DNA from: Cryptomeria japonica
Taxonomy: Eukaryota > Streptophyta > Pinopsida > Cupressales > Cupressaceae
DNA length: 64,000 nucleotides
Assembly: GCF_030272615.1 (NCBI RefSeq)
Contig: NC_081414.1
Coordinates: 308,925,164-308,989,163 of the forward strand
Direction: 5' to 3'
This document shows positions 1 through 10,663 of this stretch, one piece after another; the first letter of the stretch is position 1, and each line of letters starts with the position of its first letter. Both the position numbers and the translations under genes were made by a program. The notes beneath the pieces are model-generated. The model did no database searches and was not told where the DNA came from. It was given only the letters and a program-made list of their open reading frames with translations.

Positions 1-299
1 AGATCCTATATCATTGTCTGGATCATGTGATTGGTGTTTTGTTTGATGTAGCTTTGGCATTATCTATTGCTGGTAGAGTTACCTGTGTATTTCAGACTCA
101 AAGGAAGTCTCTGTGAGTGAGTTCAGGGTCTCCCAACTATGGATATGTTTTGGAATCTCTCCCTCTATATTTTAGTAAACCTTATTCTAATTATTTCTTC
201 TTACTTGTTGGTTCTAGGTGACTCTATGCATATGTTTTTCAAGGACTTATGTTTTAATTTTGATTTTTAAATCTCAAACAAAAGTTCTGTGATTTTTCA

Positions 300-530
300 T
301 CCTTTTATGCAAAAGCGCTGATTTTGCATTTGCGATGTCCTTTCATTCATTTGTGTTGTCCTTTTATGCATTTGCATTGTCTGTTATTGTATTTGCATTG
401 TCCTTTGGTGTATATGCATTGTCCTTTGTGCAAAAGCATTGTCCTTATCTACAGAAGCACTAAACTATTTAACATAGGCACTAACCTGTAATGCAAAAGT
501 GCTAAACTTCAATGCAAAAGTGTTGTTTTG
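300..530. repeat. Degenerate TTTGCATTGTCCTTT repeats
   Basis: A roughly 20-27 bp degenerate unit around TTTGCATTGTCCTTT recurs about six to eight times, then grades into ATGCAAAAGTGCTAAAC-type units. The copies vary in length and sequence, so this is an old minisatellite-like stretch. No coding role is apparent. Confidence 0.55.
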
Positions 531-749
531 CCTATCTTTGGTTTTTTCACTGTTCTCCAAGTCAGATTTGGATTTTTTGAGTTTTCTTTCACTCCAGAGG
601 CTTTTTGGTATTTTTGCAGATATTTTCCAGCTACTGTTATTTATCAGTTTGATGTGATTTTATGTTTTATATGCTGGAATAGTCTTGGTTTATTTATTGT
701 TGAAGATTTGAGTCTTTTCTTATATTGAGATGTTGCAATGGAAAAATGG

Positions 750-849
750 TATTGTTGTGGAGACAACAAGATGTTATTGTTGTGGTGACAATAAGATAGT
801 ATTGTTGTGGAGACAATAAGATGATATTGTTGTGAAGACAACAGATTTG
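750..849. repeat. 25-bp tandem repeat, four copies
   Basis: The core TATTGTTGTGGAGACAA begins at 750, 775, 800 and 825, giving an exact 25-bp period over four copies with few substitutions. It produces a spurious minus-strand frame rich in Gln/His/Ser. It is a small, fairly young minisatellite. Confidence 0.8.
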
Positions 850-3187
850 ATATGTTTTATTGAGGGAATATCTCTTTTGATATAGATTTCCACATTGAGG
901 CTCATATTGCTTTTTAATGGATTTAAGCCCTTTGCGTTCTTTAGCTATGGTCTTCCTTGTATGTTTTATGTGTTGTTGTGCTGCATGATGAAGTTATGGA
1001 TCTCTTCTTGGAATTTGAATTGGAGCCTTTTTTCTATTGTTGTTTTGGAGCATGTTAGGAGGAGTGGGCTTCCTTGTGATGACCAGGGTCATGAGAGATA
1101 GGCTTGCATGAGGTTCCTTGTAAGGATGCATGAAGTCTAGACCACCAGGGCACATTGGAGTTTTCAATGATTTGTAAATAAGTGATAACCTTAATAATAA
1201 ATTAATTGGATTGGGTAATTAGATCTCATTTAAACAATATAATTAATAGTTTAAGCCTCATGGCTGATTCCTAGGGAGGATGTTTTAGGATAAGCATGAG
1301 AAGGCCGTGAAGACGGTAAGTCAAATCTCCCTTGGTTCTCTCATGGGTAGAAATAGCTTCACATGTCTATCAGGGTTATGTCGTGAAGAGTTGTGTTTTG
1401 GCAATATTATGGGGGAGGATAGCATGTGATGACACTCTGCTCCTACATGTGTCCTTTGCTTGAGATGTATTTATACCTTGATGATTTGTGCGCCTCTGGG
1501 AGTTTTCTATTTGTGCTATCTTGTGATTGGTTCTTTCTTGAGTTTCCTTGATTTGGTTAGTCTCTTTGGTTTTAAGTGTCAGCTTGGATATAGAGTGTGT
1601 GTTGGGACCTTATGTCATCTCCTAGCAGAGGGGGTGGTTCCTTTGGTTCCCCATGGTCGGGTGGTTGGTGCTTTTAAACCATTGGGATGTTCTTGTCTTT
1701 ATATTCTTCTTGTGTGGTTGAGGATGCTTCTTTAGATTGTTCATGGATAATAATTGCAGCAAGAATGTAAATGATGATGTGATTTATGTAATGAAATTCA
1801 TATGTAATAGTTGTAAAAGAAATCATGTTTATGAGAAATGACTATGTTGTTCTAGTTGTAGTGATAACTTTGGTTATGGTAGATGAATTTAATGATGAAC
1901 CTTGAGTTGTATTGTAACGCATATATATTTAATGAAATGTATGCATGAGATGTGGATAAGTAATATGATTTGTAATTAAAAGATGCAATTTGTATTCTTG
2001 ATGAGCCATGCTAAAAGGAAATGGTGTAAATGTTATGATAATGGTATTAGTCTTGAAATGATGTCTTTAACTAATGCTTGACTAGAAGAAATGTTATGTC
2101 TTGGTAGGATGTATGAGTATGAGTAATATTGGAAGATATCTTAGGACATGTTTATGAGTTGTGATTAAAGAATTTGAAATTATAGTATCATATTTTGTAG
2201 ACAATGATCTAATGATTGAATTGAAATATTATATTGCTTGGGATGTAATTGAATGCTCCTTATGAAAATATTGTATGGATGAGCTTAATGAATGAATTAC
2301 TAACCTTATTAATGGAAATTACTAGTAGGTGTATGTGTAGACAGTAAAATGAATGCTTGTCTTTTAGGGAAGGTTTAGGATGTATCATGTGTTATGGTTT
2401 AAGATTATATCTCCATTTGGTGGATGATATTAGTTGTTATGAAATTAGGATATTGTATCTTAATTTTTAATAAGATTATTGATGGTTAATTGATATAGTG
2501 TAAGAGATTTTAGGAGTATTAAATGGGCTATGGATTAAATGTTTAAGGAGAACTTGTGAGTATTGCATTATGTTCTTTTGGAACCATGATGAAGTAATAA
2601 GTATGCTACAAGCATAGAATTATAAATGACTATGTAGAAGTTAATTGTAAATGGAAATTATGTTAATGCAATGTAAGGGTTAATCTTGGTATGTGAATGG
2701 TGATGTTATAGTCAAGGGTTGGTTAATGGTAACAGGAACATTTTGACTTGGTGTATAAAATGAACCTAATAGAAAAAGAGAAGTGGCTGTGCATTGAAAG
2801 ATAAATCTCATATTAAATGAAAGATTAAGTATGTTGCATATCATGAGTGTTAGGTATTGCTATGTTGCACCTATGTGTGCATAATGATTAAGATTATGAG
2901 GTATTGATTTTGAAGAAAGTAAATGTTTATTGCTTGTGTAGGTAGACTAAGTAATGGCATTGAGATACCCTAGGGAGTTAGTAGAAATGATTTATTGTAT
3001 TCCGCTTGTGTAATTGTTCAAATATCTTGAGTGAATTACTCTATGTTCATAACACTTAAATGGTGTTGTGTGCTCGTTGTATTGCTTAAGAGATATTATG
3101 TGTTGTATTGTTAAATAAAAAAATAAAAAAATTATAGTGTGTATTTAGCTATATTTCTCTAGGGTTTTTTGGCGAGAATTACACATC

Positions 3188-4835
3188 AAGATGAAAGATG
3201 AAGAAAAGATTGCAGACTACCTTCACAGAGTAGATGAAACTGTGAACACCATTCGAGGACTTGGAGAAGAAATTGCTAATGAAATTGTTGTCAAGAAGGT
3301 ACTTAGATCTCTCACATCTAAGTATGATAATAAGGTTTCTGCCATAGAGGAAGCCAATAGGAACAACCGGTGAGTCATCTTCAAGGAAAGAGGCAGTAGT
3401 CAACTCCCCCAAAAAGGGCAAGGAAGAGGTTGCTCATAAAGGATCTAGTGAAGACTCGGATGCAGAAGTAGCAAATTTTGTTAGAAAGCTCAAGAGAGGA
3501 TCCAAAAAATATAAAGGAAAGTTACCAATCAAATGCTTTAACTATGGTAAAGTTGGACACTTTGCTACAAAATATCCTTATAATGAAACCATTGGAGATG
3601 AGAAAAGAAGTTTTTATAGATTTGTTGGTAAAGACAAAGAAAGGAATGTCTACTGGCAAGGAAGAAGAAGCTACCAGAAGCATAATAGCTTATATACCAT
3701 TGAGGATGATGCCACAAATGAAGAAAGTGCATCAGAAGATGACTACCATGAGAATGAAAGAGAAGTTAATCTATTTATGGCACTAGATGAACCGGTTGGT
3801 GAAGATGAGGAAGAAAAAGACATTGAAGCTGAAGTGGATCTAGAAGGTGAGCTCATAAGTGCTCTTGAAAAGTTAAGTAAGACAAGAAGATAACTCAAGA
3901 AGGTCAAGCTTGTTGCAGTAGAAGAACAAGGTCTCTTGAAGAAATCCCTAGATGAGCCCAATCAAGATATCTTTGACTTGAAACTCTAGTTGGAAGAAGC
4001 CAAGAGGATATGTGAAGTTACATCCTTTGATTTGATGAAGAAGGAAAAGGAGAATCAAGATCTGGAAGAAGAAATAGTGAAGCTCGGAAAGGAGCTTGAA
4101 AAGAGTAAGGATGAACTGAAAGTGAGAAGCAAATATGAGGGTAGCATAGAAGCCTTGGACAAGATGTTGAGAAAATAGAAGAAATCTAAAGATACCAGTA
4201 GCTTAGGATTTGAAGAAGGACAAAGTTCAAATAGAAAAGATGCATCCAGTAAGGAGATATAGATCACTTCTTCAAGTGAAGGTGAAGAGAAGAAGAAATT
4301 CACAGTAAGTAAGGATACCAGTAAAAAGACTTATGTAGAAGCTGTTAGAAACTGCCACACAAATTGGTATACATAATCAAAGAACCAGAGGCCACATTCA
4401 GTGTACCAAAATGCAGATCTGAGGAGAAACGCAAGGGTTGATCATGAAATATTCACTAGAGTTATCAACATGAAAGGAAGACCCCCAGTGAGACAAACAT
4501 TTGCAGGACCAAGGCAACCTAACTGGTATGTTCCAAACTTTCATGGTTATTGTTACCAATGTAACAAAATTGGACATAGGTTAGCTTATTGTAGAGTAAC
4601 CAATAAGCCCACTATGAGTTATGAAAGTAGAAATGTATTTAATGCACTATGGGATGTGAATGTTGTTTGTTATCAGTGCAATGGATTTGGTCATAGGAGT
4701 TCTGAATGTAGGAAGAGTAAATTAGTGTCCTACAATAGTTTCAAAGATTCAACTTTCAATGTAAATGTGAAATGCTATAACTGTCAAAAGTTTAGACATA
4801 TAGAAAAGATTTGTAAGAATAGGAAAATCAACTAG
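3188..4835 (+). pseudogene. Copia-1 gag (partial, decayed)
   Basis: Gag forms the virus-like particle that packages element RNA. The first segment (3191-3373) is the conserved middle of the copia gag domain (UBN2-like; it reads ...EKIADYLHRVDETVNTIRG...), followed after a frameshift by a degenerate CCHC knuckle near 3533-3580 whose last Cys has become Tyr. From about 3790 to 4180 the frame is Glu/Lys-rich with heptad-like spacing, a probable coiled coil. An ORF at 4401-4835 then holds three more zinc knuckles (Cys codons from 4551, 4668 and 4773): CYQCNKIGHRLAYC, CYQCNGFGHRSSEC and CYNCQKFRHIEKIC (the third has Arg for Gly before His). The N-terminal gag region is absent and several stops split the frame. 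The extra coiled coil and repeated knuckles are shared with Copia-2. Confidence 0.8.
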
Positions 4836-4980
4836 AAGAGGACAAATCCTGATCGGGAACCAGTAGCCAAACCGGAGCACATAATTGAAGCTCATAAGAA
4901 GAAGAAAACTCAACTAATTTGGGTTGAGAAAGAAAAGGACAAAGCAAAATCAAATTTGATAGTGCAGACTGCCCTACATG

Positions 4981-7962
4981 CTAAAAGAAGAAATCTATGG
5001 GTTGTAGACAGTGGTTGTTCCAACCACATGACCAGTGATAAAAAGAAATTTATCAAACTTAAAGACTAGAATGGTGGCTCAGTAAGGTTTGGATACAACT
5101 CATCTATCAAGATAAAATGAAAAGGTACTCTAAATATTGATGGCAAACTGAAAGCACATGATGTGTATTATGTGGAAGACAAAGCAAAATTTGTTGAGTG
5201 TTAGTCAAATGTGTGACAAAGGTATAAATTCACCTTTGACTCTACTGGCTGCCAAATAAAAAAGGAGAGTATCGGTCAGATTGTAGCTGAAGATAAGAGG
5301 CAGATGGTAATGTATACAATCTGCAAGAATGTTTTGAATCCCAATGCATGTTGGGACAAGTGGATGAAAGTTGGTTATGGCACAAAAGATTAGGCCACAT
5401 AAATTTTGATAATCTAGTTGTGGTAAGAAAAAAGGGGTAGTTGAGAAATATACCATAAATTATCAAACCAGTAAGATAATTTTGTGATGAATGTGTGAAA
5501 GGGAAGCACACTAAGGTGAGCTTCAAGACAAAAGAACAGAACACTTCAAGACCACTTGAGCTGGTGCATACAGATCTATGTGGTCTGACTAAGACAAGAG
5601 CTCTTGTCGGTGAAAGATATTTTATGCTCTTCATTGATGACTATTCAAGAATGACATGGGTCACTTTCCTACAAGATAAATCACAAGCATTTGACAGATT
5701 CAAGATCTTTTGGAAGATGGTAGAGAAGGAAATAGGGTGCAAGCTGAAATGTCTAAGATCAAACCAAGGTGGAGAGATCACATCAAATTAATTTGAAGAT
5801 TACTGTGAAAGACATGGAATCAGAAGACAATACTCAGCCCCCAGGACACCACATCAAAATGGTATGGTAGAAAGGAAGAACGAGACAGTCAAGGAGATGG
5901 CCAGAACCATGTTAAATGAGGCAAGTTTTCCGGACATGTATTGGAAGGAAGCGGTTCATACTACTGCATATACCTTGAACCGGGTTAAACTAAGAACAAA
6001 TAGCAGAATGACACCTTATGAGTTGTGGTATGACCATAAACCATCAGTCAAGTACTTCAAAGTATTTGGAAACAAGTGTTTTATTAAGAGAGATATGGAT
6101 GGTTTAGGTAGTTTTTCTTCCAAGAGTGATGAAGGGATCTTCCCTGGTTACTCAACTAATAGTAAGGCCTATAAATGCTACAAAAAAAGACTAAGAAGAC
6201 TCATTTAGAATGTGCATGTAAGAGTTGATGAGTATATTCACATAGGAAGACAAGCACAAGTGAACCAGTATGATTGATGAAGGTGAAGAAGCTTAGTCTC
6301 ACAATGAACTAGAAGAAGCATCCAAAAAGGTCCCTAACCAGTATGTGCAGATAAACCACCCAGAAGAGTAGATTTTAGGTAATAAGTGTGATGGTGTGCA
6401 AACTAAGGAGAAGACTTGCCCAGAATGATGAACAAGTCAACTTCTGCCTTATGACTGAAGTAAAACCTAAACATTCAATGAGGCCAGCAAAGTAAAAAAT
6501 AGATGGATGCCATGGAAGAAGAGTTGCAGTAGATTGAGAAGAACAAGACTTGGGAATTAGTCCTTGGACCGAAAGACAAGAACATCATTTGCACCAAATG
6601 GGTCTACCAGAACAAGATGAATGAAGAAGGTAAAATTGTTAGGCATAAAGCTAGACTTGTGTGTAAAGGTTACTCTCAAGTAGAGGGCATTGATATTGAA
6701 GAAACATTTGCACCGATAGTTAGATTAGAAGCAATTAGGATGTTTATAGCTTTTTCAGCCTACAAGGGTTATAAGGTATATCAAATGGATTTAAAATTTG
6801 CCTTCCTTAATGGAAATTTGGAAGAAGAAGTGTACATGGAGCAACCAAAAGGATTTCTATTACATGATGATGAAACCCTTGTGTGTCAGTTGAAGAAATC
6901 TATGTATGTTTTAAAGCAGGCTCCTAGAGCATGATATTCAAGGCTAGATCAGTACTTGAAGGAGAAATGATTCAAAAAGGAGAGTGTTGACAACAATCTA
7001 TACATCAAGGCAAATGGAAATCATATGATCGTTGTGGTTGTGTATGTAGACGATATCATTTTTGAGGCAACAAGGACACTCTTTGCAAAGATTTTTTTGT
7101 TAAGATGCAGTCAGAATTTTAGATGTCAATGCTTGGAGAATAGACATACTTTCTTGGTTTGCATATATCACAACTAGATAAGGGAATATTTATCTCACAA
7201 ACCAAGTATGCAAAGGACATGCTAAAGAAGTTTCAAGTGGAGGACTGCAAACTGGTGAGTACCCCCATGGTGACCGGAAGAAAATGAAGCAAGAATGATG
7301 AATCATCAGTGGTGGATCAGACATTGTATAGATCCATGATAGGTATTTTATTGTATCTTATTGCTTCTAGACTGGATATAGTGCAGGAGGTATGTATGGT
7401 GGCTAGATATCAAGCAGCACCTAAGCAGTCACATATGAATGCAGTAAGAAGAATTTTTAGGTACCTGCAAGGGACACTCAATTATGGATTATGGTACCCT
7501 AAACAAGGAAAATTCATATTGGAAGTATGTACTGATGCTAATTGGGAAGGTTTTATTGATGACCGGAAGAGCACAAGTGGTGGTGCATTCTTCCTAAGTG
7601 GCTGGTTGGTCTCATTGCATAGCAAGAAGAAGGATTCAGTCTCCCTATCATTTGTTGAAGTAGAATACATTGTTGTTGTTGTATGCTTCTCTCAAGTGCT
7701 TTGGATGAAGAAAACCCTCAAGGACATACAGACGGACATCTCAGATCCTATTCCCATCCAGTGTGATAATTCAAGTTCCATCAACATATAAAAGAACCCA
7801 GTGATTCATTCAAGGACAAATCATATAGCCATCAAGTATCATTTTCTTAGAGAGAAGGTTGAAGGATAGGAAGTAAAGATGGAATATGTCCCTACAAGAG
7901 AACAAGTGGCAGACATCTTCACCAAACTTTACCAGTAAGAAATTTTGAGTACTTAAGACACA
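4981..7962 (+). pseudogene. Copia-1 pol polyprotein (decayed)
   Basis: Remnants of all pol domains appear in copia order. Protease: DSGCSNHMTSD with its Asp codon at 5007. GAG-pre-integrase: WLWHKRLGHINFDN near 5370-5410. Integrase: VHTDLCG near 5570 keeps the first catalytic Asp, the second (normally TDxGGE) reads SNQGGE near 5760, so Asp is Asn, and VERKN near 5865 keeps the Glu. Reverse transcriptase: [14 protein letters not shown] at about 6650, [13 protein letters not shown] at 6775-6815 and YVDD at about 7045. RNase H: TDANWEGFIDDRKSTSGGAFF at about 7530-7600, ending with EQVADIFTK at 7900. Stop codons and frameshifts separate at least six open segments, so no polyprotein can be made. 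Confidence 0.88.
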
Positions 7963-8130
7963 AGTTGGGAGTTGTGTCACCTACCTCATGCACTTAAGTT
8001 TGTAAGGAGATATATGGTTCAAGGGGAGTTCATAGAAGCATCTATATCTCTTGCACCACATGTTGATCATAGGGAAAGTTCAGGGTTGTATATCTCAATA
8101 CGGGCTGTAATCACTAAGATATTATTTGAC

Positions 8131-8260
8131 TAAGGGGGAAATAAGTATGAATCAAAGGGGGAGAATGAAGTATCCCAACCCTTTGTCATTGTGTCAAAGG
8201 GGGAAAAATCTACCGATGTGAAGACTTGCAGGGAGTTGACATCAATGCCAAAGGGGGAGA
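8131..8260 (+). promoter_or_regulatory. Four polypurine tracts before Copia-1 3' LTR
   Basis: The tract directly before the LTR (AAAGGGGGAGA, 8250-8260) is the expected primer for plus-strand DNA synthesis. Three similar G-runs lie upstream at about 8131-8143, 8154-8164 and 8196-8208, each beginning AAGGGGG or CAAAGGGGG. Copia-2 and Copia-5 also have at least one extra copy, so the repetition is a family trait. Confidence 0.75.
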
Positions 8261-8261
8261 T

Positions 8262-9918
8262 TGTTGGCATTAGGTTGTCATTGATATCAACTGGTATGGC
8301 ATGGCCACCGTTGATTAAGTAGTGGTGACTGGTGATGTCAACCACTATGTGTGTAAGCAGACAAAAAGGTATGTTACCAGTACACATGAAATGTATCATC
8401 TACCAATAAAGTAGGACCACCGATAAGGCAAAGCAAGCAATCATAGAAGAACAAAAGTATATGAACTGATATACATTGAAAATTTTAATGCTACTGATAA
8501 ATGGACTTAGTAGATGGACCAACATGTTTGATGGAAGACCAAGTTAATCCACCAATAGAGAAGAGGTATGTAGGTATGAAGGCCCACCGGTGAAGTTAGG
8601 TTATACTGGTAAGGTGACTTGAATCGATAGTTAATCTTGGTTGGTGAAGATGATGCCAAACTGACATAGAAAGCCAAGTATAGGTGGATGTCGACAAGGA
8701 TGACAGGTGTAAGCCAGCTGGCGAGAAAATAGAGGTTGATGAAGTATTCATCAACATAGTTGTCAACAAGAAGGTCATCATTAATGAAGAACCTAAAAAT
8801 CATGGAAGGATGGCAGAATGTTGCGACTAGAGGAAGACAAGGTGGCAAGGTGATTGAACCAACCTTGCAACATGATCTGATCATTGTACCTATTTGCTAA
8901 AGGAAACAACCAAGCCATTAAAGGCAATTGATAGAGAAACGCAAAAAATCATGTCATAGACATCCCAAAATAGAAAACATACATTAAAAAGAGATGTGAT
9001 GGTGGTGCTATTTCATGTGATGCAGATCACCATTTCTGAAAATTAAATCAGATCAAATCTAATACGGATCGATTTGGTGAAGGTAAAACCTAACACGACA
9101 CCGTTTGAATGCAACTTTTAGTGGGAACCCTTACAGATAAATATGTGAACTCAAGATTGAAGAGTTGATGCTAGATGCAAGGCGTGAGAGAAAATAGAGC
9201 CTAAGCAAGAAGAAAGACTATCTGGCATACACTTGTTTCTCAGAGAGTCAGAGTGTGTGTTAGCAGATAATCGATAAGAGGGTCTAACCAGTAGAGATAG
9301 AGTAACTGGTAAACTATTACAGTCTTAACAATCAAGCATATCATTAAGCAATGATTGGTTAGGAAGTCTTCCAAGAGTGACACTATGAAGTGTGAGGCTT
9401 AGAGAGGGAGAGAAGAGAGGTTGGGAGTAACCAGTGAGTGTTCAAAGAAAGTAATCTGATAACTGGAAGTGTGAGAACTAGTGAAGAAGAAGAGGTTGTT
9501 AACTAGAAGACATCAGTTGATTAGGTGTTACAGAACTCATTTTCAACTAAGTGCTATCATTGCATCAAAATTCTATTCCATCACATTACACCAAGTTCAT
9601 TCTTGGTGCAAGGGTTGGTACTCGTTCGGGTGGTTCCCTAAATCATTGTAATTTGTTCTTTCATTGTGAGGCTAGATTGGAGCAGTAGACTCCAGTAACA
9701 TTTCTCACTGATATTTTTCCAATATTAGGTTTTCCTCATACATCTGGTGTTGTGGGTTATGCATTTGTGTGTTTGGCTCTTTTGATATCAACTCTTATCT
9801 TGTCAGTTTGATCGTTTAGTGTTTAGGTTGTTAACTGGTACTCAAGGCTTGGTTTACAAGGAAAAGATTTTAGAAACCACTGATTCACCCCCCTCTTAGT
9901 GGTACATTGTGTTCAACA
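8262..9918 (+). repeat. Copia-1 3' LTR
   Basis: It starts TGTTGGCATT right after the polypurine tract and ends ...CATTGTGTTCAACA, giving TG...CA ends over 1657 bp. The end shares CCCCCTCTTAGTGG and CATTGTGTTC with the Copia-2 LTR, while the interior differs. Several ACCGGTAA-like words are scattered inside. No 5' partner is in the window, so age cannot be estimated. Confidence 0.85.
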
Positions 9919-10663
9919 GGAATTCAATGTTCACCACCATAAGGTCCAACTCTCCTAGAAAAGATTCTTTGAAGACTTTTTTGCATTCTTTTTGCTTCAC
10001 CTTTGACTCTTGTACCATGATTACTATTGCCAAGAAAATAATTGTAATATAAGTGTTCACCCAATAATGATGATTTGGGAATATGAATTTTCTACCCAAA
10101 ATCCGCCTAATAGAATGCATAATCAAACTATAGGAGTAATTCATAACTACTTTGAACCTTTTCTCCTTAATTTCACCAATAAAAGACATTTGACTTTTAT
10201 CATAAATCAACCTAATGGGGGAATCCATGAAACTAGAACCAGAGAGATAGAGAGAACTTGAGGAGAAAAATGCAGAAGATGGGAAGTAGAGGGAATGCAA
10301 AATAAGAAAATTATGGCAGAAGAAAGCGAGCAAGGAGTATTAATTTATAGAAAAAAACCATCACTCTACCAGCAATATTATGAAAATGAGAAATAAATAC
10401 ATCATAATTGTTCAATACACTACAATCTAATTGAGCATTTCTATATAAAACATTGGACTCCTAAGCATGTCAAGTACCATCCTAAATCTGCTCCCTATTC
10501 AACCTATCCATCTGGGAAAGCCCCACATAGATTGAGCCACCACCACCATGAGGAATAATGAAGACCCTCCATACCATCACAAAATGAAAACTGTTAGACA
10601 AGTGGGTCAAAGACAAAGCCTTAGATTTTAGTGGGATATGGTAATGATTAGCCACCAAGCCAT
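9919..10663. other. Pre-insertion DNA left of the nest
   Basis: This stretch lies between the Copia-1 3' LTR and the left LTR of Copia-2. Because the matching GCCAT duplication sits at 10659-10663 and 51471-51475, it was once joined directly to the LINE at 51476 onward. Read on the minus strand it would be the LINE's 3' flank or 3' untranslated region. A 145-codon minus-strand frame (9896-10333) has no recognisable domain and overlaps the LTR end, so I do not call it a gene. Confidence 0.5.
10659..10663. other. Target site duplication GCCAT (left), Copia-2
   Basis: GCCAT directly precedes the TGTTGG start of the Copia-2 5' LTR, and the same five bases follow its far end at 51471-51475. This ties together two points 40.8 kb apart and proves that everything between entered after the host sequence existed. 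Confidence 0.92.

Larger units (their letters stand above)
1..3183. other. Non-coding AT-rich repeat, possible LTR remnant
   Basis: No reading frame here resembles a known protein; the longest (about 90 aa near 1460-1735) has no recognisable motif. The left part holds short degenerate repeats and the right part (about 1740-3120) is a monotonous ATG/TAA/GTA-rich stretch of the kind seen in large plant gypsy LTRs. It stops at 3183 with a ...TTACA end, immediately followed by a copia gag reading frame that has lost its N-terminus. The last bases (TTTTTTGGCGAGAATTACA) resemble in layout the end of the Gypsy-2 LTR (ATTTTTGGGCATGACA). I infer, without proof, that this is the 3' LTR of a gypsy element inserted into Copia-1. 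The other end would lie outside the window. Confidence 0.35.
3184..9918 (+). mobile_element. Copia-1, 5'-truncated Ty1/copia element
   Basis: The order gag, protease, integrase, reverse transcriptase, RNase H, then polypurine tract and LTR is that of Ty1/copia. The 5' LTR and gag N-terminus are missing: coding begins abruptly inside gag at about 3188. The 3' LTR runs from TGTTGG (8262) to ...TTCAACA (9918). Coding is broken by many stops and several frameshifts, so the copy is dead. The gag is unusual in having a long coiled coil and several zinc knuckles. Its LTR ends and polypurine region match those of Copia-2. Confidence 0.85.

Noticed and set aside
9896-10333. 145-codon minus-strand frame as a host gene fragment
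   Set aside because: No recognisable domain, it overlaps the Copia-1 LTR end, and it lies in what is probably LINE 3' flank.
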